Positions 18,746 to 28,223 of a stretch of DNA of 47,074 nucleotides are shown here, piece by piece. The position numbers and the translations under genes were made by a program. The notes beneath the pieces are model-generated. The model did no database searches. It saw only the letters and a program-made list of their open reading frames with translations, and was not told where the DNA came from. Numbering within the stretch: the stretch's first letter is position 1; the number at the start of each line of letters is the position of its first letter. The DNA is from Nanobdellota archaeon (lineage in GTDB: Archaea; Nanobdellota; Nanobdellia; SCGC-AAA011-G17; PNOQ01): positions 1-47,074 of the forward strand of contig JAHJUI010000023.1 of the NCBI GenBank assembly GCA_018829185.1, given 5' to 3'.

Positions 18746-18840
18746 TTTTTATTTCTCCTACCTCTTTTAGGTCTGAGGCAAGGACCATATTGTTACAACT
18801 TAATAGTAATAATATAGGAATAGGTATATTTAAATATTTG

Positions 18841-18859
18841 CTACTATTCTTATTAGTAG
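18841..18859. promoter_or_regulatory. Inverted repeat CTACTA-N7-TAGTAG, possible TrmB operator
   Basis: Palindromic arms 18841-18846/18854-18859 immediately 5' of the TrmB ATG and downstream of TATA-like tatatttaaatatt. Confidence 0.45.
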
Positions 18860-18863
18860 TAAA

Positions 18864-19607
18864 ATGATAGAAGAATTAAGGCTGGCAGGACTCTCAGAAA
18901 AGGAAGCTAAAACCTACCTAGATCTATTGCAATATGGAGAGAACCAAACAGGAAAAATCTGCGAAAGAACAAAAATCCCCAGTTCACAAATCTATCAAAT
19001 ATTAAAAAACTTACTAAAAAATGGCTTAGTAACCTACAAGCTAATAAACAATATTAAAGTATTCTCAGCTTCAAAACCAGATTCTCTAAAAAATTTATTT
19101 GAAGAAAAAGAAAAAGAAATAAAACAAGAAAAACAACAATTGATAAAAGCCATAGCTAAATTAAAAGTAATTCCTCCAAAAATAGAAAGACTAACAGATT
19201 TCAAGTACTACCAAGGAATAAGAGGAATTAAATCCCTTTACACAGAGATAATGAACTCATGGGAAAAAGGAGATGAATACTACATTGCTTCTGCACCTTT
19301 AGAATCCTTTCAGAAACTTGAAGGGTTTTTTAGAGAAATAGTTCATAAAAAAAGAATAAGGGATAAAGTTAAATTAAAGATAATAATAAATAAAGGAAGT
19401 GAAAATAAAGGCAAAATCAGGGCTAAAATGCCTTTAACACAAATAAAGTACCTGAACATAAACACAAAAACAGAGTATGGAGTTCTAAATGATCTTTTCT
19501 TTTTAATTAGCTATGGGAAAGAACCCTATGCATTATTAATAAAGGACAAGAATTTTGCACAAACCTATAAAGCTTTTTTTGAGTTTCTGTGGAACACCGC
19601 AATTTAA
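18864..19607 (+). CDS. TrmB-family transcriptional regulator
   Basis: N-terminal HTH LRLAGLSEKEAKTYLDLLQYGENQTGKICERTKIPSSQIYQILKNLLKNGLV plus effector domain. Confidence 0.88.
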   Translation: MIEELRLAGLSEKEAKTYLDLLQYGENQTGKICERTKIPSSQIYQILKNLLKNGLVTYKLINNIKVFSASKPDSLKNLFEEKEKEIKQEKQQLIKAIAKLKVIPPKIERLTDFKYYQGIRGIKSLYTEIMNSWEKGDEYYIASAPLESFQKLEGFFREIVHKKRIRDKVKLKIIINKGSENKGKIRAKMPLTQIKYLNINTKTEYGVLNDLFFLISYGKEPYALLIKDKNFAQTYKAFFEFLWNTAI

Positions 19608-19618
19608 ATATTACTCAT

Positions 19619-20743
19619 TTAGTTTATTATTAAATTTTTAATTTTTCCTTTGTTCACTTGTAACAAACCATAGTTAATTATATTCTCTTTTTGTTTAATG
19701 CTAACACGCGAAAAAGGATTCAATATAAATTTACAATCTGAATATTTCCCTCCTTTGATCTTTCCGGGCACATAAGCAAGATCTACTTCGGTTCCCCCAA
19801 CACCTTGCTTTTTTAAATTATGAAATGCTTCTAAGATATTAGAGTATTTTATATTTATGTCCATTCTTGTAGACTTAATTTTATTTAAATCAAAATAAAA
19901 GATTCTATTTGAAATATTTTTATCTAATTCCACTGGAAACCTTACCACCCAGGTCTTCTTTCCTATTTTTAATCTCTTTTGATATTCTTCTTTAAAATTT
20001 GATTTTTCCTCAACAAGTTTCTTAATAACTTTGCAAGTGTGACTCTGGGAATTAGTTCTTAAATTAATTTCATTATAAACATTAAGAAATTTTTGATATT
20101 CTACACCTTGTTTACTAATAATTTCATTTCCAAGAACTAAATCATCTTTTTTGTATTCTTTAAAAATTTCATTTAACTGTTTTTTATTTAATTCACCATC
20201 AACCCCTGGAGCAACAACTGACAGAACTTTAGCTGTTGGTTTTTTTAATTTTGAAAGAATTTCAAGACATGAAAAATCAACTATGGGTGTAAAAATAGAC
20301 CCCAAATCCTTCTTTCTAGCAAGAATATCTCCTCCAACATCAACAGCAATAATCAAATCATAAGATTTCCGTTTTATTAAATTTTCTAATTGAACTTTTA
20401 ATTTATTTGTTCCATATTGTAATGAAAAAAGGTAAATGTCTCTAATCCCTAATTTAAATTTCTTGTTTATTTCTATTAATTCTGGTTCAAAGAATGAATT
20501 TAATGATTCATTCTCTTTTGTGATGATAAATTTTTTTGCTGTTTTAGAATTTAATTTATTAATTGGTTTTTCTAATTTTCCGTTAAACAAATGTAAAGCC
20601 CACGGTGTAAGAAATCCTGCTAAGTCTATCACAACGCCTTCCTTCTTTAGTTTTTCTGTAATAAGAACAGAAGATGCAATATCTCTCCCACTTCCCGCAC
20701 CAATAACCAAAACTTTTTTATATTTATGAAAATTATTTATCAT
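19619..20743 (-). CDS. DUF1152 family protein
   Basis: VLVIGAGSGRDIASSVLITEKLKKEG... AVDVGGDILARKKDLGSIFTPIVDFSCLEIL; FILNPF. Confidence 0.7.
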   Translation of the reverse strand: MINNFHKYKKVLVIGAGSGRDIASSVLITEKLKKEGVVIDLAGFLTPWALHLFNGKLEKPINKLNSKTAKKFIITKENESLNSFFEPELIEINKKFKLGIRDIYLFSLQYGTNKLKVQLENLIKRKSYDLIIAVDVGGDILARKKDLGSIFTPIVDFSCLEILSKLKKPTAKVLSVVAPGVDGELNKKQLNEIFKEYKKDDLVLGNEIISKQGVEYQKFLNVYNEINLRTNSQSHTCKVIKKLVEEKSNFKEEYQKRLKIGKKTWVVRFPVELDKNISNRIFYFDLNKIKSTRMDINIKYSNILEAFHNLKKQGVGGTEVDLAYVPGKIKGGKYSDCKFILNPFSRVSIKQKENIINYGLLQVNKGKIKNLIIN

Positions 20744-21611
20744 GAATATATCCTAAGGAAACATGACTAACTTGTAATACTCTTTTATGTTTACTTTGCT
20801 TATATCTTTTTATTATATCGGATAAATACTTTTTTGAAGCACCATATTTTTTTATGATTTGAGAAATTGACATTTTCCTCTCAAATAACAAATAAGCAGC
20901 AACATCTTGTTCAGTTAAAGTTGCTCCTAACTCTTCTTCATGAGTCTGCCCCTGATAAAAACCAGTTGTAGACTTCCTATTTAAAATATCTTGAGGAATG
21001 TCCAATTCTTTTGCAATCTCTTTGATGTCAATTTTGTATAAATCATCTAAAACCCCAAAATCACATGACATTGGAGTCCCATATTTAGTTGCATATCCTT
21101 GAACAAATTCAGCCCTATTAGATGTACCAAGAACCATACCTCCCTTTTCTCTTGCTACTGCATAAAAAAAATTTATTCTTAATCTAGATGCTATGTTTCC
21201 TTTGGTTATCAAATCTAATTTTTTTCCTATTATTTTTGAAACATCTTTTATTATTTTTTGGGTAGGAGAATTTATAGAAATTACATATCCCCCCTTAACC
21301 TTTAAATCAGATTTAACTAGTTTATAACATTTAATTCCTTCATCATTCCCTCGTACAGGCAGATTCAAAAGAATTACTTTTTTGGGCCCTACGGCCATTA
21401 CTGCCAAGTATGCAACAACCGTAGAATCAATACCACCAGATAATCCCAGAATTAAATTGCCTTTTGGATTAGTCTTTTTATGAAAATTTTTAATTTGACC
21501 AACTATCTTTTTAATCACTTCATTGTAACCTTTTTTATGTCTTGTTTTAATCTCTAACACTCCTTTTATTATGCCCTTTTCCGAAAAATTTCTTTTTTTC
21601 ATAATTGCCAC
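20733..21611 (-). CDS. NadE-like N-type ATP pyrophosphatase (NAD synthetase family)
   Basis: LILGLSGGIDSTVVAYLAV, GNIASRLRINFFYAVA, VLGTSNRAEF, GFYQGQTHEEELG. Confidence 0.85.
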   Translation of the reverse strand: MAIMKKRNFSEKGIIKGVLEIKTRHKKGYNEVIKKIVGQIKNFHKKTNPKGNLILGLSGGIDSTVVAYLAVMAVGPKKVILLNLPVRGNDEGIKCYKLVKSDLKVKGGYVISINSPTQKIIKDVSKIIGKKLDLITKGNIASRLRINFFYAVAREKGGMVLGTSNRAEFVQGYATKYGTPMSCDFGVLDDLYKIDIKEIAKELDIPQDILNRKSTTGFYQGQTHEEELGATLTEQDVAAYLLFERKMSISQIIKKYGASKKYLSDIIKRYKQSKHKRVLQVSHVSLGYIHDK

Positions 21612-21613
21612 TT

Positions 21614-23077
21614 TTATTTCTTTAAAAATATTTCATCTAATAAACCTATCGCTTTTTTTGAGTTATGGCCCATCAAAGTATTAAACTTACTTGCATCTCT
21701 TAATCCGCTTATTAAATATTCTTTCTTCAAACCAATTTTTTTAAGGGAATCATAATCTACTGGCAAACCCAATTTATTATAAATTTTCACCATTTTATCA
21801 TATAAACTATAATCATTGGTAATTTCCCCAAATAACTTTAATTCAATTAAAGTTCCAACCGATGCTATTTGCCCGTGCGTAGGCCAAATCTTTTTACCTT
21901 TTTTGTATCTTCTTTCCATAGCATATGCCAAATCATGTTCTCCCCCTCCACTTAATTCAAAGCTATCTCTTAAGATTATTGATACTGAAGCATCATGTAA
22001 AAAACTAGCCAATTTTTCTAATTCTTTTTTTCCATATCCTTCAAATGAAGTTAATACCCATTCTACAGCCTCAAAAACTTCTGGAACATTACGTCTAACT
22101 TTTTCTAAAGAAATAACATCTTTTGTTTTTTGAGAATTTCTAAAAACAACATCAATTGAAGCACCTATTTTTGCAAATAAATCTCCAAACCCAGATTGAG
22201 ACCATTTTTCAAGTTCTTTCCTATTTGAACTAAAAATTAATGGAAGGTTAAAAATTATTTTATTGGGAGTTTCAGTTTGGAAGGTTTTTATTTTTCCCCT
22301 AACACTTAATACTGATTTATCCACACTTATACAAACAGTAGATAGCATTGAAGGAATTAAAATAGAAGGAATATTTTTAGTGGAACATGCACGTGCAACG
22401 TCTAATGCAGTACAACCACCTAATCCAATCACAATCTTATGATTTCCTTTTAGAATTTTTCTTTGAACTAATCCCACATTTTCGTATTTGTTATTTTTTA
22501 TACATACTACCTTTCCAAATTTTTTGGCAATATTATAATTATAAGGGTCAGTTATTATTATAGGATTTTTTGATCTATAACTATAAATAATGCTTTTAAT
22601 TGAACTATTTAATTTAACTAAGGGGGGAGTATTTATTTCCCTTCCCTGATTCCAAAGGATATTAAAGAATTCTTTAAACGTATTGGCTAAATTAGAATCT
22701 CTAACTAAAATAGCACGTGGTTTTTTCCCATAATCTACAATAAAAAAAAGATTATTAAGGATACCATATTCAACTTTTGTATTAATATCTAAAAATTTTA
22801 CTTGGGTATGGGGCATCTTTTTTCTAATAAAACCATATGATTCCCCTTCTTTATTAATAAGTATTTTCAAAACAACTTTATCTTTTATTCTTTTTTTATG
22901 AACAACCTCCAAGAAAAATTTCTCTAGTTTTTCAAATGATCCTACTGGAGCAGAAGCAATATAGTATTGGTCTTTAGGTTTCCAGGAATTAATAATAATT
23001 TTATAAAGTTCTTTTATCCCACCAACCCCATTAAACTCTTCAACATACTTATTTTTTAAATTAATTTTAAAAAGCAT
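21614..23077 (-). CDS. TrmB effector domain fused to a glycerol-1-phosphate dehydrogenase-like enzyme
   Basis: Residues about 10-145 closely match the C-terminal domain of ORF 18864..19607; the rest has GLGGCTALDVARACSTKNIPSILIPSMLST, GFGDLFAKIGASID, GGEHDLAYAMERRY, PTHGQIASVGTL. Confidence 0.8.
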   Translation of the reverse strand: MLFKINLKNKYVEEFNGVGGIKELYKIIINSWKPKDQYYIASAPVGSFEKLEKFFLEVVHKKRIKDKVVLKILINKEGESYGFIRKKMPHTQVKFLDINTKVEYGILNNLFFIVDYGKKPRAILVRDSNLANTFKEFFNILWNQGREINTPPLVKLNSSIKSIIYSYRSKNPIIITDPYNYNIAKKFGKVVCIKNNKYENVGLVQRKILKGNHKIVIGLGGCTALDVARACSTKNIPSILIPSMLSTVCISVDKSVLSVRGKIKTFQTETPNKIIFNLPLIFSSNRKELEKWSQSGFGDLFAKIGASIDVVFRNSQKTKDVISLEKVRRNVPEVFEAVEWVLTSFEGYGKKELEKLASFLHDASVSIILRDSFELSGGGEHDLAYAMERRYKKGKKIWPTHGQIASVGTLIELKLFGEITNDYSLYDKMVKIYNKLGLPVDYDSLKKIGLKKEYLISGLRDASKFNTLMGHNSKKAIGLLDEIFLKK

Positions 23078-23115
23078 ATTTTTATTTTGTAATTAAGGAT
23101 ATATAAATTTTATCA

Positions 23116-24342
23116 TTAAAATCCACTTAAATTCTTCTGGGGATTAGCAGCACCAAGATCAACCTTGCCATAAAGCCCATCATAACCAGGTTTAATACTA
23201 ATTTTTCCATGCCTATTATCAATTATAATCTTAGCTAATTTCTCGTTAACAACTTTCCCCAAGTCTATTTCAGCAACATTCATCAAAATATTAAACTCAT
23301 TATCAAAAAACTTAATCAATTTGTTATAAACTTCCCAAACACCCTTAGAATTCAACATTTTAATTCCTAAATAAGCAGCAATTAACTCCGTTAATGGAAT
23401 CAAAGTCAAAAAAGGCTTAGCATTCTTTGGTTTGAAACCTTCTTCCCGATCAGATAAAACTTCTACCCTATGCTGAACACCAATTGTTAATGGTTTATTA
23501 CAAACAGGACAAATATCTTTATGTTTTATAGATTCTTTTGGATCAAAAACAACATTACAATTCCTATGCCCATCAAAATGATAAATTCCATAACCTGGAT
23601 CTGTTTCAACAGTTGAGTTTAAACCACCCCCTGTTCTAATAGCACTTAAAATATTCTTATAGCTTAATTCAACATCAAACAAGGTAGCCTCCCTTCCAAT
23701 TCTCCAAGGCCAAGCACTATGCATATCTGAAAAACTAACCAATTGAAACTTATCTAAACCGCTTAATCTCCAATTCATTGCAGGGTCACTGCTTATCCCA
23801 GTTTCTACAGCATGGATCTTTCTCGCTTTTTCCTGAAAAGCTTCTTCAATAGAATCAAAACCAGATTTGCTTCCAAGAACTCCAAACCAAGGAGTCCAAA
23901 TATGTGCAGGAATAATCTCAATCTTATCACCGATATCTTCCATCATTTCAACTAACTCTATTCCAGAAAAACCAAAGATTGGCCTGCCATCATAATCTAA
24001 TCTTCCTTTCTTAAGTAAAGCTTCAATAATCTGATCAGCAACTTCTAAATTTGGAGCAAGAATAGTTAAATGTACTCTTCGTCCCTTTCCCCCTTGGCTG
24101 TACATTAAACTAATTTCTGTCTGTAAAATAAAATTAAAACCATTCTTACTAACCAAAATTCCATTATCTTTTTGTTCTAAAGTTTCTTTAATATGTTTAA
24201 TCCATTTTGGGTGAGTAAAATCTCCAGTACCAAGCAAATTAACTCCTTTAATCTTTGCCCATTTTTCTAAATTATAAATATCAATTGCTTTACTTGTTGC
24301 CCTAGAATACTTAGAATGTATATGTAAATCTGCTATAATCAT
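23116..24342 (-). CDS. PHP-domain endonuclease Q (EndoQ)
   Basis: IIADLHIHSKYSRATSKAIDIYNLEKWAKIKGVNLLGTGDFTHPKW; VSFSDMHSAWPWRIGREATLF; zinc finger CNVVFD..CPVCNKPLTIGVQHRVEVLSDR. Confidence 0.9.
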   Translation of the reverse strand: MIIADLHIHSKYSRATSKAIDIYNLEKWAKIKGVNLLGTGDFTHPKWIKHIKETLEQKDNGILVSKNGFNFILQTEISLMYSQGGKGRRVHLTILAPNLEVADQIIEALLKKGRLDYDGRPIFGFSGIELVEMMEDIGDKIEIIPAHIWTPWFGVLGSKSGFDSIEEAFQEKARKIHAVETGISSDPAMNWRLSGLDKFQLVSFSDMHSAWPWRIGREATLFDVELSYKNILSAIRTGGGLNSTVETDPGYGIYHFDGHRNCNVVFDPKESIKHKDICPVCNKPLTIGVQHRVEVLSDREEGFKPKNAKPFLTLIPLTELIAAYLGIKMLNSKGVWEVYNKLIKFFDNEFNILMNVAEIDLGKVVNEKLAKIIIDNRHGKISIKPGYDGLYGKVDLGAANPQKNLSGF

Positions 24343-24373
24343 AAAAAAGAAAAAGAAAAACTAATTAATAAAG

Positions 24374-25291
24374 TTAACTGGTTTCGTAAACAGTTACTAT
24401 TTTACTTGTAGTATCTAGATATTTATAATCTAATATGATCCTCAAGTTATCTTCATAGTTACTATCTGCTCCAGATTCCAAAGTTCTCTCGCAAATTATT
24501 GTTTTTGCTCCATTGTACAAAGTTAATTTTCCTTTATCTCCCTCTGTACCTTCTGGAAATCTGCATCTTATATCATCTGGATAGATATCCATGTAAACAA
24601 TATCTGCAAAATCAGAACTATCTAATTCTTCACAAGCTTTTGTATGGTCATTAACTGTTCCCGTACCTTTGTTCTCAATTGTTATTGAAAACGTCATTCC
24701 ATCACTACCCTTGTATCCTTGTTCTACCCCGGTTACTTGAACTGGTGCAGATGAGACTGTACCTGTAGTAATTCTGCTTCCTTCTACTTCACAAACTTGT
24801 TCAGCTCCACCTTCACTTAATCTTCTAGAACCCATACAAACAGTTGTACTCACTCTTGTTTTATAAGGATAACAAACTCTTGCATTCACTGGAAATTCTT
24901 GTTTAATAACAATATCTTCAGCATAATTTCCAATTCCCAAATCAATTTCCCTTTCTCCAGGAGTATCTCCCTCTACCGAAATACCATAAAGAACTTCAGA
25001 ACTTGCCATATAATTATTATTTAATCCAAAACTTGGACTTGTACTAAATATTCTAGCTTTTGCTTCTCCAGCTGGAACATCATATTCTCCACTATTTGTT
25101 AATTTAACACTAAATTCTGCATTTTCTCCAGCATCAAAACTTGAAACAGGAGATCCTTCAACAAAGACTATACCAACTCCTTCGGTTCCTCCCTTAAAAG
25201 TTCCTTGGGGCTCATCTACATCCTTTTTATCGCAAGCTGAAAAAGTCATTAGAACACCTATTAAAATTACTGCCAAAAGATATTTTTTCAT
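24374..25291 (-). CDS. Putative secreted lipoprotein
   Basis: Signal plus lipobox-like MKKYLLAVILIGVLMTFSACDKK; C-terminal domain shared with ORF 25321..26256. Confidence 0.7.
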   Translation of the reverse strand: MKKYLLAVILIGVLMTFSACDKKDVDEPQGTFKGGTEGVGIVFVEGSPVSSFDAGENAEFSVKLTNSGEYDVPAGEAKARIFSTSPSFGLNNNYMASSEVLYGISVEGDTPGEREIDLGIGNYAEDIVIKQEFPVNARVCYPYKTRVSTTVCMGSRRLSEGGAEQVCEVEGSRITTGTVSSAPVQVTGVEQGYKGSDGMTFSITIENKGTGTVNDHTKACEELDSSDFADIVYMDIYPDDIRCRFPEGTEGDKGKLTLYNGAKTIICERTLESGADSNYEDNLRIILDYKYLDTTSKIVTVYETS

Positions 25292-25320
25292 TTTTTAATT
25301 TCCTCCTTTTTTTAACATAA

Positions 25321-26256
25321 TCAACCGCTAAATCCGACACCTGCTGTCTCAAACGGTATTGTTACTGAATGTTTAACCTTATAATAATACTTTAGATTGA
25401 TATTTAAATTTACCTGATGTGGGTCAGTTTCCTTCAAATTCACATCACTGTAACATTCCAATCTTTTAGCGCCTCTAACCAATTTTATTTTACCATCGTT
25501 ACCAACATCTGTTCCGCAATTGAAATTAAGATCATATCCCTTTACATCTATATCCATATATAAATTATCTAAATCCCCATCCCTTTGATTTACACTGGCA
25601 TAAACAACTCCTTCCGGAGCTTGTGTCAAATATAAAATCAACTTCAATCTTACTCTTCCTTCACTTAAAGGCCTTACTTCTTTTTCAAAAGAATTTATTG
25701 TAATCGGTGTTTTTTCTTTAATTACAAAATCATCAAATGAACCAGTTTCTTTTGATTTTTCTTCATCTTCATCACTTAAAAAACTTGGATAAAGTAAATA
25801 AATATTTCTAGACAAAGTTGTATCAACAGGGTATCCTACGGTCACAAAGAAAGTAACAGGTCCAAATTCCAAGTTTCTATAAGCATATTCTCTGTTATTT
25901 CCTGGAAATTCAACCCTTTGCTGTTCTGGCAAAGTTTCTAACTGGCCGTTTTGATTTTCAATAACATTTGCAGCTTCCATTGAAATTGTTTTACATTCTT
26001 CCCCAGAAAGAGGGCTATAATCATCAGGATGAACGTCTCCTAAACAAACTTTAATATTTTTATCCATTTTTTTAGTCATGTAATTAAAAATATCAAGATT
26101 CACAGTAAATGGCATATCATTCATTAACTTATCGGGCAAACCATAAAAAGAAAAATCAATACCCCCTGTAACAGATTGCAATGTTCCAGGATTCCCTCTA
26201 AAATCGCAACCACTAACTAAAACTAAAAATATTAAAAATATCACCAATCTTTTCAT
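25321..26256 (-). CDS. Putative secreted lipoprotein, paralogous C-terminal domain
   Basis: MKRLVIFLIFLVLVSGCDFRG lipobox; C-terminal domain LYMDIDVKGYDLNFNCG...GKIKLVRGAKRLEC...LKYYYKV. Confidence 0.7.
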   Translation of the reverse strand: MKRLVIFLIFLVLVSGCDFRGNPGTLQSVTGGIDFSFYGLPDKLMNDMPFTVNLDIFNYMTKKMDKNIKVCLGDVHPDDYSPLSGEECKTISMEAANVIENQNGQLETLPEQQRVEFPGNNREYAYRNLEFGPVTFFVTVGYPVDTTLSRNIYLLYPSFLSDEDEEKSKETGSFDDFVIKEKTPITINSFEKEVRPLSEGRVRLKLILYLTQAPEGVVYASVNQRDGDLDNLYMDIDVKGYDLNFNCGTDVGNDGKIKLVRGAKRLECYSDVNLKETDPHQVNLNINLKYYYKVKHSVTIPFETAGVGFSG

Positions 26257-26291
26257 ATTATCAAACCTAACTTATACTTATAAAAAACTTT

Positions 26292-28208
26292 CTAATTGGA
26301 ACTAAGACATCCCCCTTCTTCTTCACTCAAATCAACCCAATAACATGAACCGAAATTACACTCATCTGCCCCACAATCTTCTTGAAGAACATAATCTTCA
26401 CATTCTCTTAAAGAAGCACTACACTCAATACATTCTAAAAAGTTTCCATCAAAATCATATATCATTTTACAACCAGGAGTATTACAATAAATTTCTGTTT
26501 TATCCTGGCATACATCTTCATCTAATTGACCCCTCCTAACTTTAACTAATGTCCATTCTCTATCTGAAAATACATATTTAGATTCTGCAAAAACAACATA
26601 TTTATAGAAGTCGGTGTCATCATATGAATCTCTAATTTCAAACTGACAATTTAGGTTTATAACATCTTTATACCTACTTATGCAATCTTGTTCACTAACT
26701 GGTTCTCCAAACAATTCATTTCTTCTTTCTTCATCAGTACAATCAATATTTACCTTATCTCTATAAGCAGCATCTGTAATTTTATACAATTTATTTCCAT
26801 ACCCATCTCTAAGTCCAATATCTTTAAAGTCGCAGAACCGTTCATCTTCTGTAAATTTAAGCGGTGGTGGAACGTGTAATAAGAAGTCTTGAACCTCATT
26901 CAAATACCCACTCCACTCCGGATTTTTGCTTAAATCTATATTAAAATATAAGGGAACTTCTGACCCTAGCACAAATGGTTGGGGGCTTTTATATCTTTTA
27001 GTTCCAACATAAAAACCAATATTCATTGGCCCATAAGTAGAAACACCTTTAACAACTCCACTAATAAAATCTACTCCCGGTTCTGCTGCAACAATCCATA
27101 AAAGTGGTTTTCCTTCAGCATCGAATTCTCTTTTCAATTCTTTTCCTATAAAGTAAACATCCCATGTGGCATTAGTAATAAATTCATAATCTGCTTTTAT
27201 TTCTGCTGTCCTACTTAATTGTTTAGTATCTTTTCTTTCAAAGAAAATATCTGGGAAGTACAATCCTTCTGGAAAAATACAGGTAACATGATAATAAGTT
27301 TCCCCCAATATTGTTTCAGTATATTCTTCATCAACATAAGCAGTATCAGATATACTCACTAATTCAAATTCTTCCGGAGAAACATCAATATCTTTCCCAA
27401 GATAATCTTCCAAAGAACAACTCATTTTAACATCTAAATCTCTTGTTAAACTTTGTCCAGCTAAAGTAGCCTGCAAAATAATTGGATCTCTTGAAGCATA
27501 AATCGATCCTGGAGCTGTTGAAAAAAATTCTTTTATCTTCAACCCTAAAAAAAGATTATTTTCATTTTGTTCAACATCTGATTGCCAAGCAAATTGTTCT
27601 TGAATTCCTTCTCCTGTCCAAAATCCCCTAAAACCTTTTTGGAATGTTGTCCATGCATTCCCATCTTCTTGAATTCTATATTCGGTCATAGTCCCTTCAG
27701 CCCCAGCAACTTCCACCCAACCAGATTGATTAGCGCCATACATAAACCAAATAATTCCGCCCACTACTAAAATTCCAAGAATCAAAGGTCCACCAACTCT
27801 TTTAAAAAATCCTCCAACGCCACCCATTCCGCTTTTAAGATAAGTTACGAAAAGGATAATAAATAAAAGAAGAACCCCCCATTTAATATAAAATACTCCG
27901 GGTACAAAAATAAGTATTAAAATTGCTATAATTATTCCTATAAACCATTTAAATAAAGTTATACCAATTCCCTTATATCTTCCAAGGGCTTCAAGCTGAT
28001 CCACTCTATCTTTCCAACTCCTACTAGAACTAGAGCCTCCAGAATATCCGCCTTGAGAAGAAAGATTATTACTTATACCAAACAGATTTTTGCCTCTTTG
28101 ATCTCCTGCAGCTCTTGCTTCAGATTTTGCTCTTTCTTGAGCCATTTCCTTTGCTGCCGCTCTTGCTCTTGCTTCAGTTTTTGCTCTAGCTTGACCTTCC
28201 TTAGACAT
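26292..28208 (-). CDS. Envelope protein: Ala/Arg/Glu-rich cytoplasmic N-terminus, TM segments, large ectodomain, Cys-rich tail
   Basis: SKEGQARAKTEARARAAAKEMAQERAKSEARAAG; hydrophobic segments; CQDKTEIYCNTPGCKMIYDFDGNFLECIECSASLREC. Confidence 0.7.
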   Translation of the reverse strand: MSKEGQARAKTEARARAAAKEMAQERAKSEARAAGDQRGKNLFGISNNLSSQGGYSGGSSSSRSWKDRVDQLEALGRYKGIGITLFKWFIGIIIAILILIFVPGVFYIKWGVLLLFIILFVTYLKSGMGGVGGFFKRVGGPLILGILVVGGIIWFMYGANQSGWVEVAGAEGTMTEYRIQEDGNAWTTFQKGFRGFWTGEGIQEQFAWQSDVEQNENNLFLGLKIKEFFSTAPGSIYASRDPIILQATLAGQSLTRDLDVKMSCSLEDYLGKDIDVSPEEFELVSISDTAYVDEEYTETILGETYYHVTCIFPEGLYFPDIFFERKDTKQLSRTAEIKADYEFITNATWDVYFIGKELKREFDAEGKPLLWIVAAEPGVDFISGVVKGVSTYGPMNIGFYVGTKRYKSPQPFVLGSEVPLYFNIDLSKNPEWSGYLNEVQDFLLHVPPPLKFTEDERFCDFKDIGLRDGYGNKLYKITDAAYRDKVNIDCTDEERRNELFGEPVSEQDCISRYKDVINLNCQFEIRDSYDDTDFYKYVVFAESKYVFSDREWTLVKVRRGQLDEDVCQDKTEIYCNTPGCKMIYDFDGNFLECIECSASLRECEDYVLQEDCGADECNFGSCYWVDLSEEEGGCLSSN

Positions 28209-28223
28209 AATTAACCTCTTTTT

